64,000 bases of DNA, from positions 11,751,309-11,815,308 of the forward strand of contig CM043959.1 in the NCBI GenBank assembly GCA_014529385.2, read 5' to 3'. This document shows positions 22,580 to 32,749 of the stretch, piece by piece; the stretch's first letter is position 1; every line of letters starts with the position of its first letter. This stretch comes from Adiantum capillus-veneris (lineage: Eukaryota > Streptophyta > Polypodiopsida > Polypodiales > Pteridaceae). A program made the position numbers and the translations under genes. Below the pieces are notes generated by a model. That model did no database searches. It had not been told where the DNA came from and saw only the letters and a program-made list of their open reading frames with translations.

Positions 22580-23883
22580 CTGGCGATGCCACAACGAAAC
22601 ACTTGGCTACTCGAATACACAAATTACATGGTTTTTAACATTGGATACATGTAGCATGTACAAAGTCCCAGTCTTTGAACCATGTGCTACCACTAAAGAA
22701 CCTTTGGTGATATTCCACAAACTATCACCAAATGTGAAGTAATATCTTGCATCATCCAATTGTCCTGTACTAATCAAGCTTTTGGTAAGCTTCAGTCACA
22801 TGTCTCACATTCTTGAGCATGAATGAAGAAAAATTTTGAAGTTTCAGCTACACATCGATGACACCAACCATGTCGCAAGCAAAATCATTGCCAAGACGAG
22901 CACAACCTTTAAAAGCTACATCATATGTACTGAATCACTCTCTGTGAGGAGTCACATGAAATGGTGCACCTAAGTCAAGAACCCAATCCTCTAAAGCATA
23001 GTCATCAGTAGAAACCACAAATGTTGAATCCGTGGCAGATGTGAGATAAATGTCTCCATCAAAATCTTCAATAGAAACATTGTTGATCTCTTCAATCTTT
23101 ATATTGCTTTCCTTAGTCTTGCCATCTTCCTACTTCTTGTCTTTACCTTTCTCTTGTTTCCACTTTCGAGAGTCTTTCTTCATATGACCCTTTTTGTGAC
23201 AATGATAGCACTCAATGTCTTTTCGACCATGAGATTTTTCTCTTTGATTCTACTTGCCCTTTTCTTGTGATCGATCACGAACAACCGTGAGCATTGCTAG
23301 TACCACAAGAAGCATCAAGATTCTTCCTACTAACGTCTTCAGTAAGCAAACTATCGTCAACATCAGCAGGTGTTGAGTTACTTATGGCTGTGTGAAAAGT
23401 AACCCAACTTTCTGGCAACATAACTAGCAAGAACATTGCTTTGACCAAATTGTCAAAATTGACTCCCTGCACAGAAAGTTGACTAAAAATTGTGTTGAAC
23501 TCATTGAGATGGTTTCACATGGGTGTGCCCTCATCCATCTTCAAATCAACTAACTTTTTCAGCCAATAAACTTGTTATGCTGCACTTTGCTTCTCATACA
23601 GGTCACATAACTTCTTCCACAGCTCATAGCTAGTCTTTTCCATGTTCACATTGAAGTTCACATTCTTTGACAAAGTTAGCATGATAGTGGACCTGGCAAG
23701 CTCATCCAACTCCTCCCAATCATACTCGTCCATATCTTCACGCTTTGTCCCCTTCATCTTTATCGGCCGGATCTGCTTCTTCTGTACTAAGATATTGTAA
23801 GTTTTTTCCTTCCAAAATGGAAAGCTAGTGCCATCTAACTTCTCAATGTTGAACAAAGAGTTCTCCAATGATGAATCCATCAC
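22580..23883 (-). pseudogene. copia2 gag and protease region
   Basis: Minus-strand gag starts at 23883 (MMDSSLENSLFNIEKLDG, then FPFWKEKTYNILVQKK), typical of copia gag. It continues with ELARSTIMLTLSKNVN and, after a stop near 23575, a second segment (NFDNLVKAMFLLVMLPESW). A degenerate zinc knuckle and protease region follow toward 22580. Several stops interrupt it. The downstream continuation lies left of A2 at 17091. Confidence 0.82.
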
Positions 23884-24916
23884 TTGACAAGGAACAAAAA
23901 TGATAGATACGTGGCACTAAAGAAGATGATAGAAAACCTTAAAAATTTTGACAGTCTCCCTTGTAAAACTGACTTTTGAACCCAAAACAAATGTGTACAA
24001 TGACTGAAATGCTTATCAAAGTGGCTAAACCAGCAAGATAGAATCTCAAAGAACTGTCATTGTCAATGTCTCCAAATCTAGAAGAGTGTCTCTAACCAGC
24101 TGAACATTGTCAAACGCATACGCTTAAAGATGACAACAATGCCAACAATGGTAGGTCAGCAGATGCACACCAATATTGCACTAACTACATAAACATACAT
24201 CCTATGTTGATGCTAAAACTATGGGGATATTGGGGGCTTGCACCAAAACCTATATCACCAAAAGGATCTCCACATTTAAGAATCCCCGAGCTCATTAAAA
24301 CCTTACCATGACCCTCAACAATAGGCTTTGCATATTTCCATCACAATACATAAACCGCATAAGATCTTACATTAGCTACAGAAACCCTTTTTTGTAACCG
24401 CTACGGCGGTGTTTTTGATTTAATAGATGCTCAAGATCTTACATCAACTATGCATGTGACAGAGATTGTAGAAAGAGTCCACAACAAAAACCTATGCATA
24501 GAAGAACAGACGAAAGTAGACCACCCTGCTGCCTGAACTGAATATCTCTCAAACTGTGCAAAATTTGCAAAAAATTCCTTCTTCAAAGTTGTAGACCATG
24601 CGAAAAAATTTGGGAAACACAAGAATGGACATGAAATAAGCTGTTTTTATAGGTCCAAATAGATCTGTAAAAATTTACAGCTTGTAATTCACGGCCTACG
24701 AGCAGTCTGAGTGTGACGTATCTCAAAATTGCTGAAGATTTTGAGAAAACTTTCTTTTGCAAAGTTGAAGAGGAAAAAAATCAATCAAGAGTAACAGGAA
24801 TTGTCTTGAATGAAGATGTTTTGGTAGGTCAAAACTGACCTACAAAAATGTGTTGCAGGTTTTGTTGCTTCTCTGCCTGCCTCCCCGCTGAGCTCCAATG
24901 GTGGTCCCAATCCTTG
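23884..24916 (-). other. copia2 leader with a segment shared with Tat-like leaders
   Basis: This is about 1 kb of non-coding sequence between primer site and gag, unusually long for a copia element. At about 24240-24330 it contains, in sense orientation, a diverged copy of the Tat-like leader segment at 10479-10536 and 18632-18689, including TGTGGAGATCCTTTTGGTGA. Confidence 0.65.
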
Positions 24917-24931
24917 AGCTCTGATACTAGT
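24917..24931 (-). promoter_or_regulatory. copia2 primer-binding site
   Basis: The minus strand reads AGTATCAGAGCT directly after the LTR. This is the usual plant primer site TGGTATCAGAGC, complementary to the initiator methionine tRNA 3' end, with a difference at its start. Confidence 0.7.
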
Positions 24932-25134
24932 TGAAGTGCACATGTGAGAGCGTGTGTGTGTGCAGCAATGGAGAGGAGATGAGACACAGGTTTGGGTGGA
25001 CTCCAAACACAGTAGTGTTAAGGTTATGAGTCCTTATTCTTTTATGTAGAATGAATGGTCAGTGTTAGTTCCCTGTTAGTCTTCGGCCACCCACAACACT
25101 CAGGCGTGGCACATTGGCTTTTACCACCCCAACA
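24932..25134 (-). repeat. copia2 5' LTR
   Basis: On the minus strand it runs from TGTTGGGGTGG to GTGCACTTCA, about 203 bp, next to the primer site. The outer border at 25134 is chosen from the TG...CA rule and analogy to the copia3 LTR. Confidence 0.65.
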
Positions 25135-26258
25135 AGACCTTCTCTCTCTATTCCTTCAAAGGCTCACTATTTCTCTCCCTCTCTCGGTTTTTAAGTCAAA
25201 ATTCGAAAGCTTCTATCGGTAATTACAATAAAACGTGTGTACATTTCCCGTTTCTTCAAAGGTAAACTAAAAATCTAACTAGGAAATGTTACTCCTATAT
25301 TCCACCAAATCGATCAAAAAGAGATATTGTAACGTCGTAAAGACAATTGCAAAAGACCTTAAAGAGCTATTTTGGCAAGTCTTGAACTAAATCTCTAGGC
25401 AAATTTTCTTATGGCTTAGGCTTGTTACAAGGCCGCGTTATGTAACTATCAACTAGGAAATCTTGGAAGTCAATTTATGTTAGCAATCTAGATATGCTTG
25501 CATACTCAACCCTCCTAACAGACTTAAAAAATCTATCCATGAGAGTCTTGAACTCAAACCTTCGCACTAAAGATAAAACACAGATAGGAGATCAAAGGCT
25601 TAATCTGGTACTACGGCCACAGTTTAGGAAAACGTGAGCTATGAACGTGTTTCCAAATAGTACTAATAAAATTTATTCAAGTTAAATTTAACTTGATAGA
25701 AATAGGCTTAGAACATGGTCTTAATGCAGCTAGTTAAACATGCATATGCTCTTTAAATGCCCGTACAGATTCCCAAAATAACCCTAAACTATTACAAAAT
25801 GTCAAAATATCTTGGGGTCTATATTTCTCCCCCACTAAAATGTGAAGTCATCCTCGATGGAAAAAAAGTCTGCTATCATTACCTCATAAAGTTGCAGTTC
25901 CCCATCTCTGCAACTACACTTTGCAATTGTTGAAAAATAACTCTCTCCTCTCCTTAAATGCGAACATCCTCATGAGCACTAGATCTTGAAACACATGATA
26001 CATTGCACTGTAGCACGGCTATTCTAACTTGTTATAAAATATGAAAAAGATTCCATTTTGCAATAGCTATCAATTAGTCAGTCATTAATTAGTGACAAAT
26101 TAATAAACACTAAACATAGTGCAACTAACACTAAAACGTGTATATACCCTCACTGACAAACATTTATAAAGAACTACCAATCACCAACCCAAACCTCACC
26201 AATAGCAACGAAAAATAGATAATAGGGTGATCAGCTAATTAAATAGCTATAAACCTCC
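25135..26258 (-). other. Unassigned, with the polypurine tract of another gypsy element
   Basis: On the minus strand, CATCGAGGATGAC followed by AGTGGGGGAGAA (about 25825-25836) closely resembles the 3' end of plant chromoviruses just before the LTR, and is like TCGAGGACGAC in family B. The DNA from there to 25135 may therefore be part of an LTR of a further element. No protein domain is seen, and 25840-26258 is unassigned. Confidence 0.4.
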
Positions 26259-26447
26259 TGAAGGAGTACGAGCGGAAGTGCGACGCGAGAGAGAGTGCGA
26301 GAAGAAGAGCACGATGATATGGTGAACTCGCTCTACTGTAATGTGTAGAGCATAGTGAGTTCTTATTAGGTTTTTACAAAAGAATATGTGTACATACCTG
26401 GCGGCCCGCCCACTTACCTGGGCGACCACATTGGGCTTTATACCCCA
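26259..26447 (-). repeat. copia1 3' LTR
   Basis: On the minus strand it runs from TGGGGTATAAAG to GTACTCCTTCA, about 189 bp. AAGTGGGAGG lies directly upstream as polypurine tract (26452-26461). There is no second LTR to confirm the borders. Confidence 0.65.
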
Positions 26448-26539
26448 AAAACCTCCCACTTAAAGTCCAATGTGGTACTTTAAGTGTGAGAGAAGCTACT
26501 ATACAAGCTAATATACAAGAGATGTAGAGAAGTGGTGTA

Positions 26540-29500
26540 CTACCCTACACCTAACTGCTTGCAAAAATGCGCAAAGCTCTCTAAGGGAAGTCCTTTTGTA
26601 AGTAGATCAACAGGATTTTTTGTGGTGTGAACTTTGACAAGCTGAAGTTGCTTATCCTCGAGCATTCCCCTGATGAAATGATACTTCACATCCACATGCT
26701 TTGTCTTTGAGTGATAAATTGGATTGCGAGCCAATTGTATAGCACTTTGACTATCACAATATAACACAGGCATCTCCTCTTTGATTCCCAAATCTGTTAC
26801 TAGTCGATTAAGCCAAATTGATTCTTTGCATGCCTCTGATGCATATTCAGCCTCTGCAGTAGAGTGAGTAACACAATCTTGTAATCTAGAACGCCATGAT
26901 ACTGTTCCACCAGCCAATGTAAAGACATACCTTGACGTAGACATTCGGCTGTCTAAGTCACCTGCATAATCTGAGTCTGTAAAACCCTTTACACTTAGCT
27001 CCTGACTCCCATAGCATATACGCATACTCTTTGTAGCTTTCAGGTATCTCAATATTCCTTTCACTGCCTCCCAATGTTTCTTGCCTGGGTTTGACATGTA
27101 TCGACTTACTACTCCCATTGCAAATGCAATGTCTGGGCGAGTAGCAATCATTGCATACATCAAAATACCCACTGCAGACGCATATGGAATCTTATCCATT
27201 TCAGTCTTTTCTTCCTCAGACACAGGACAATCTTGTTTGCTAAGTTTCACATATGGTGGCAATGGAACACTCAGTGCCTTTCCCTTCTCCATATTGAAAC
27301 GTTGCAAAACCTTGTCAATATACTCTGTTTGAGATAACCAAATCAACTTCTTTGATCTGTCTCTCTCAATGCGCATAGCAAGTAGATGACTTGCCTCACC
27401 CATGTCTTTCATGTCAAACGATTTTGCCATCTTTGACTTCAAAGCTGAAATTTCTTCCAAGTGCTTGCCAGCAATCAACATGTCATCCACATACAAAATA
27501 AGGATCAGCCAACTACCATCCTTAGCCTTCTTTGTATATAGACAGTGATCGAACTCACTATATTTGTAGCCTTGAGAAAGCATAAACTTGTGGAATTTAT
27601 GGTACCATGCCCTCGGTGATTGTTTTAAGCCATAAAGACTCTTTAACAACTGGCATACCCAATCTTCCTTGCCTTTCTCAACAAACCCTTCTGGTTGCTG
27701 CATGTAAATTTCCACATCTAAATCACCATGCAAGAACGCTGTCTTGACATCCATTTGGTGCAACACCAAATCTAATATGGCAACCAATGCAAGAAAGCAT
27801 CTCAATGTAGTCATCTTGACCACCGGAGAGAAGACTTCATCAAAGTCAATGCCTTGTTCTTGCTTAAAGCCCTTGGCAACAAGCCTTGCTTTGTACTTTG
27901 GCTGACTATCATGAGCGGTGATCTTATACCTGTAAACCCATTTACAAGGTAGAGCCTTTTTTCCCTGTGGTAATTTAACTAGCTTCCATGTCTTGTTTTT
28001 ATGCAGAGCTGTCATCTCTGACTGCATGGCCAATTGCCAATTCCCGGAGTCCTTCATTTGCACTGCTTCCTTGTAACATGAAGGCTCATTGCAATCAGTC
28101 AACATGACATAGTTCATAGATGGAACAAACCTATCAGGAGGTCGCGTGACACATCCAGATCTATGCACAATAGGTGGCTCAGGCTCAGCCACAACCTGTG
28201 GTTCCAATCTATCCTGTCCTTGCTCCTCTTGAGCCCTGACATTTTGTCTTGCACGTGCAGGTCCATCTTCTTGGAAGACAACTCTTGTAATCTCCTCAGC
28301 CCTCTCTGGTTTAGAATGGTATTTGGATTCATTAAAGTGAACATCATTGCTACGGACAAACTTTCTGGATTCGGGATCCCAAAGTCTGTACCCCATCTCA
28401 CCAGAATTACCATAGCCTAGAAAGATGCACTTTCTACTCTTTGGCTCAAGTTTGTTCCTAAATTCCTTTGGAACGTGAGTATATGCCTCACAGCCAAATA
28501 CTCTGAGATGCTTGTATGAGGGCATTTTGCCTAACCATACCATCTCTGGCACTGAATCCTTTTGCAAAACCTTACTAGGAGATCTATTTACAAGATGAAC
28601 AGCTGTTGATACAGTTTCAGCCCAAAACCCATTTGGCAGTTGTGCATTAGACAACATACTTCTGACCTTCTCCTGTATGGTCCTATTCATCCTCTCAGCA
28701 ACACCATTTTGAGGAGGATTGTAAGCAGCAGTAAGTTCACGTTTTATACCTTTTGACTCACAAAAGTCCTGAAAGGCCTTTGAAACATACTCTCCACCAT
28801 TGTCAGTGCATAAGCATTTAAGCTTCTTGCCACTCTGATTCTCCACAAGTGTCACAAACGTTTTGAAAACACTAAACGCTTCATCCTTGTGCTTGAGAAA
28901 GTAAACCCATACTTTCCTCGAGTAATCATCTATAAATGTCATAAAGTAAGAAGCTCCCCCTAGAGATAGGTTAGGCATAGGTCCACACAAATCACTATGA
29001 ACAAGTGCCAACTGTGTATCTCTTCTACTACTTCTATGCTTATGTGGCTGTTGTGTTTGCTTACCATACAGACAATGTTCACAGAATTCAAAATCATTAA
29101 ATGAAAAGCCAGGCAAATAACCAGAACGAGACAAGATTTCCATTCCCTTCTTGGACATATGTCCTAACCGGCTATGCCACAAAGAAACGTTCGGCTTCTC
29201 GGTTACATTGATTACATTTTTAGAGACATTTGATACATAAATCATGTAAAGTCCTCCAGACTTTACTCCATGTGCTACTGTCATAGAACCCTTGGATATC
29301 TTCCACATGTTCTGTCCAAAAGTGGTGACGTAGCCAGCATCATCAAGTAAACCTGTGCTGATCAAGCTCTTTGTAATTGCGGGAACATGTCTCACATTCT
29401 TCAGCGTGAAAGAAGAGCCATTCTGAAACTTCAATTGAACATCTCCAACACCTAAGATCTCACATGTCTGCCCATTGTCTAGCCGAACATGATCTTTAGT

Positions 29501-29785
29501 GGTCACATAAGAAGTAAACCACTCCTTGTTTGGAGACACATGAAGTGATGCCCCTGTGTCTATAATCCAGTCACTCAGTGCATTTCCATCAGATGCTGTA
29601 AGAAGAGCTGAGTCCATTGTATTCTTCAAGAAGTAGATGTCTCCTGACACTAGACTGTCATCCTCTGCAACAGTGTTTGTCACATTTATTTCTTGAATCT
29701 TCACTGAGGACTTGTTCTTCTCACCATGTTCTTCAGCTTTCTCTTTGCCTTTTTCTGCTTTCCATTCTCTGTAGTCTCTTTTCAT
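26540..29785 (-). CDS. copia1 pol polyprotein (PR-INT-RT-RNase H), uninterrupted
   Basis: 1081 codons without a stop. Domains in order: protease (WIIDTGAS, residues about 73-80), GAG-pre-integrase with HHCC (LWHSRLGHMSKKGME, CEHCLYGKQ), integrase core (LVHSDLCGPM, CTDNGGEY, NGVAERMNRTIQ), RT (KWVYRYK, VKTAFLHGDLDVEIYMQQPE, YVDDMLIAG) and RNase H (TDSDYAGDLDSRMS, STAEAEYAS, YCDSQSAIQLA), ending LLTKGLPLES...LGVG. The first Met is only a marker: coding continues upstream to about 29850 in the same frame. There the zinc knuckle reads CYHCGKKGHMKRDY, with Tyr in place of the last Cys. Without gag and a 5' LTR it cannot move alone, although the enzyme frame is open. Confidence 0.9.
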   Translation of the reverse strand: MKRDYREWKAEKGKEKAEEHGEKNKSSVKIQEINVTNTVAEDDSLVSGDIYFLKNTMDSALLTASDGNALSDWIIDTGASLHVSPNKEWFTSYVTTKDHVRLDNGQTCEILGVGDVQLKFQNGSSFTLKNVRHVPAITKSLISTGLLDDAGYVTTFGQNMWKISKGSMTVAHGVKSGGLYMIYVSNVSKNVINVTEKPNVSLWHSRLGHMSKKGMEILSRSGYLPGFSFNDFEFCEHCLYGKQTQQPHKHRSSRRDTQLALVHSDLCGPMPNLSLGGASYFMTFIDDYSRKVWVYFLKHKDEAFSVFKTFVTLVENQSGKKLKCLCTDNGGEYVSKAFQDFCESKGIKRELTAAYNPPQNGVAERMNRTIQEKVRSMLSNAQLPNGFWAETVSTAVHLVNRSPSKVLQKDSVPEMVWLGKMPSYKHLRVFGCEAYTHVPKEFRNKLEPKSRKCIFLGYGNSGEMGYRLWDPESRKFVRSNDVHFNESKYHSKPERAEEITRVVFQEDGPARARQNVRAQEEQGQDRLEPQVVAEPEPPIVHRSGCVTRPPDRFVPSMNYVMLTDCNEPSCYKEAVQMKDSGNWQLAMQSEMTALHKNKTWKLVKLPQGKKALPCKWVYRYKITAHDSQPKYKARLVAKGFKQEQGIDFDEVFSPVVKMTTLRCFLALVAILDLVLHQMDVKTAFLHGDLDVEIYMQQPEGFVEKGKEDWVCQLLKSLYGLKQSPRAWYHKFHKFMLSQGYKYSEFDHCLYTKKAKDGSWLILILYVDDMLIAGKHLEEISALKSKMAKSFDMKDMGEASHLLAMRIERDRSKKLIWLSQTEYIDKVLQRFNMEKGKALSVPLPPYVKLSKQDCPVSEEEKTEMDKIPYASAVGILMYAMIATRPDIAFAMGVVSRYMSNPGKKHWEAVKGILRYLKATKSMRICYGSQELSVKGFTDSDYAGDLDSRMSTSRYVFTLAGGTVSWRSRLQDCVTHSTAEAEYASEACKESIWLNRLVTDLGIKEEMPVLYCDSQSAIQLARNPIYHSKTKHVDVKYHFIRGMLEDKQLQLVKVHTTKNPVDLLTKGLPLESFAHFCKQLGVG

Positions 29786-29865
29786 GTGACCCTTCTTGCC
29801 ACAATGGTAGCATTCTATGTCACTCTTGCCTTTAGCACTACGGGACTTGCTAAGATGAGCTGATT

Positions 29866-30193
29866 TGCTATTTATTATTAATACTTAATCAGTTTATTGA
29901 AAAAATCAAAGAAATTAATTAAATGCATTAAAAAAGAAAATTAAAAGATCAACAATTTAAAAAATCCATTGAAAAACACTATTTTATTACTTTTTGATAG
30001 ATTTCTCCATTTTTAAGCTCCAATATCAAGAAAAATTAATGAAAATAAGCAAAAAAGGCTATTTTTTTAATGTACTTTCTAATAGTATATACACTATTTA
30101 CACTCATCAAGGAGATGTTATTAGCTAAAATTCCCCTCTTGATGATTTTCAAGGGCATTATTAGGTAATTTTGCAAAAAACCACACGTTAACA
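29866..30193 (-). repeat. Partial 3' LTR of element C
   Basis: On the minus strand AAAGAGGGAGGAAAAATTTG (a purine tract, about 30218-30199) is followed by TGTTAACGTGTGG, a plausible LTR start. The segment is strongly AT-rich and is cut off near 29866 where copia1 begins. Confidence 0.55.
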
Positions 30194-30226
30194 TCCAAAT
30201 TTTTCCTCCCTCTTTGAACATTGCCC

Positions 30227-30945
30227 TTAATTAATGAAGTTTCCTTGCGCCCCTCCTAAATGGAGTACTTTGGGACGACTGTGTGCATGGGTTGAAAAAT
30301 CCTGTCTATGCATAGCTACGGTTGGCTCTATCATGCTTTGAATGTCAATGCAATGCAAACTAGTATGCGGTACAAGAGTTGGGTCTTGAGTAGTTAACTC
30401 AAGGGTTTCCGTGGTGGAGGTTTCTTGTTGATGTTTTCTAAATAGCAGGTTTTGTAATTTATGTGCCCTTTGTCTGATTGTACCATCTGGATGCTTTGGC
30501 ACACTGATTTCCTCAGGTGTAGGTAGTATCAATGATGACGGTTGCTGAGATTTAACTCTCCATTGGTATTTTGGTGTTCCGTTGATGAACTGTTGTGGTG
30601 GAGTTTTTCACTGATGATTCATCGGCTTTACAGTTTGTGGAGAAGATAAATGCTCCTTTGGTTTCCAAACCCATCTAGTGCTAGTTTCCCTTCTGGAAGA
30701 TGTTTTTCTCTGAGTTGTTAGATGTGAAACTTTCTTCAATATGGTAGAAGAGTTTTTGGGCACCCAAGTTTGAGACGGATTGTCCTTGATTTGTGCTTTT
30801 TGTACCCAAATCTGCTTGACTCCTTGCATTAGCATTTCTTTTCTAGAGGTTGACATAGTTTGATTATTTCTTGGTTTCTTTTGTGGGCGACCTCTTTTCC
30901 ATTCCTCTTTGCTCGGTGCAATTGGAACTAAGAGTTGTCCTCCTT
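30227..30945 (-). pseudogene. Element C 3' accessory frame, basic C-terminal part
   Basis: Between T2 and the LTR purine tract one minus-strand frame stays open for about 240 codons with a single TGA at 30608-30610. It is rich in Lys, Arg, Ser, Thr and Pro, with an AT-hook-like KRGRPQKKPR motif near its start and LPTPEEISVPKHPDG further on. It ends HLGGAQGNFIN just before the purine tract. I do not recognise the domain. Being last before the LTR is the location of env-like or accessory frames in other plant gypsy elements, but there is no membrane segment. Confidence 0.55.
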
Positions 30946-30948
30946 TAA

Positions 30949-32259
30949 CACTAGGTTGGTAGCTTAACAAGACATAAAAGTGTCCTTTCAGGGTTTTGAA
31001 AAAAAAATTCAAAACCATAGTAGATCCACGCAATTTGGAAAATCCTTTCATGAGCTTATAGTTCAACGACTACTACATATGGAAAATTTGAGAAAATTGT
31101 AAAAATTTTCATCTCTTAGTCAGAACAAGCCTCCAAAGTTGATGGACCAATCCATTTTGCCCAAAGCAGCCATTTCTTATGATTGATTGCATATAAATGA
31201 GACTAGGGATATTTTTAGGACATGAGATAAAATTCTCCATCAACTTCAATGGGTTGGTGATCAAATCATATGGTTGCTTTTGCCTCACTATTTTTCTTTT
31301 TGGCAAAAAAAAAGGGTACAAAAAGTTGCGTTTTTGTCATTCTACGGACCTATCATCAAAGTTTCTATAGTCACGCTCAATACAAATACTATATACATGT
31401 CTTCTTGGTTCCTTTTGGGCCTTTGTATTCAAAATGTTCCATGGAGCATGTCAAAAGAATAATAGATCTCTTACCAAGTGAAATCTTACTGACAATGATT
31501 AAGTGCTAAATACTATAAACATGAAAAAATTGGGTTTAACATTATGACCTATAGAATCCCATAGAAACTACTCAATATCTAGCCAAATTTGAAGTTTAGG
31601 AGTAGATATGATTACTACCTACAAATGCACACAATTGGCCTAAGTGACTAGCAATATTTAGAAAGCTATACTTGCTACACTAGAATGTATCGTGTTCTTT
31701 TGCATTTGAAAAACTCAACCATTGTCGTATATTGTGCTATATAGCATATTAGGTGCACTCAAGGAAGATTAGTTTTATGTTACACATTCCATTTACACAA
31801 TCAAAATTGCATTTGGATATCAAGAAAGCCGACAAAAGAATCATAAAAGTGCTAAATTTGGCAACAAAATAGGATTACATCATTCTTGTAATTTGGTCAT
31901 AACTTTCAACTTTAACACTTAAACCTTCCTAGAAGCGTAGAACATATTGAGGACTACTAAGGCTAATCCTCTAGCTATCTAAACCTCACAAACATAAATT
32001 TTAGAGTGGTATAGTTGCAAAAGTTTGAAAAAATCCAAAAATAGGACCTGGTTTTTCACATAGTTTAGGTTCAGACATGTTGTGCAAGAGTAAGGTTAAT
32101 GGTGAGATCAATACTCCAAAAACATGTCAAGTTTTTTCAGCTCATAAGGCAAGTTTGTGGATATATAGCACCTAGAAATTAAATTTTGAATTCTTCAAAT
32201 AATTCAAGAAAAATGGTCACTTAACAATACATAAAAGTGTCCCGGTTACCAACCTAGTG
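30949..32259 (-). mobile_element. T2: second copy of the TTAA-flanked TIR transposon
   Basis: Inverted relative to T1, 1311 bp, with ends CACTAGGTTGGTAG and TTACCAACCTAGTG and TTAA at both borders (30945-30948, 32260-32263). The interior aligns with T1 throughout. T1 has one additional subterminal GGACATTTTTATGTCC unit. It is inserted in the accessory region of element C. No coding capacity is seen. Confidence 0.85.
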
Positions 32260-32269
32260 TTAATTAAGT

Positions 32270-32613
32270 GATAGCTTGAGTTGATTGGTGTCCCAATTTG
32301 GTACTTCCTTATATGTACGCATACATGAGATTCCAAGAATCATTGTTTCATTCATATGTTCATCTGGTATGCATATAAGTTGATGAGGTCATACAAATTC
32401 ATTTACTATCACATTCAAGTTAACCACTCCCAATGCCGGTGTTGGGTTTTTGTTGCATCCTTTGATAGCAGATACTCCCAATGCTAAAGACTGATTATTA
32501 GCTTTCTTGTAAGTGGAATAACTGGCTGCATTCATTCGAGCACCAGTATCTACTAATGTATTTGTGCTATGATTGTTCAGTTGTACCGTGATGCGAAGGT
32601 CAATTCCATCCAA
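32270..32613 (-). pseudogene. Element C second retropepsin-like domain, downstream of integrase
   Basis: The minus-strand frame reads LRITVQLNNHSTNTLVDTGA, then MNAASYSTYKK, a middle strand region (PALGVVNLNVIVNEF), one stop, and MILGISCMRTYKEVPNW. DTGA is an aspartic protease active-site loop, and ILG followed by a hydrophobic, Tyr and Trp pattern is the usual C-terminal strand of retropepsins. Element C already has a protease before RT, so this is an extra domain in an unusual place. It could instead be a fragment of a second element joined here. Confidence 0.65.
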
Positions 32614-32749
32614 CTATTCATCATCCATTGATACTGCATCATTTTGTGATCCCCATTTATTTGGTTCCAAAGTGTTGATAGGTGTTTGTTGATTTTGAAA
32701 GCAGCTTTCCTCTTAAGTATTTAAAGTCGAGCTTCCTCTTGAGCTTCAT

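Larger units (their letters stand above)
16859..25134 (-). mobile_element. copia2: Ty1/copia relic split by A2
   Basis: Read on the minus strand: LTR (25134-24932), primer site, a leader of about 1 kb, gag (from 23883), protease region, then A2 (22579-17092), then the start of integrase, cut off at 16859. The two halves join colinearly when compared with copia1 near 29160. The 3' half of pol and the 3' LTR are missing. Confidence 0.88.
26259..29865 (-). mobile_element. copia1: Ty1/copia element with intact pol, 5'-truncated
   Basis: Minus-strand order is gag remnant (zinc knuckle only), protease, integrase, RT, RNase H, polypurine tract, 3' LTR. Most of gag and the 5' LTR are missing, the break being near 29865 beside the AT-rich LTR of element C. 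RNase H and RT motifs point to the Tork/Tnt1 side of copia, which is a motif impression and not a phylogeny. Confidence 0.88.
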
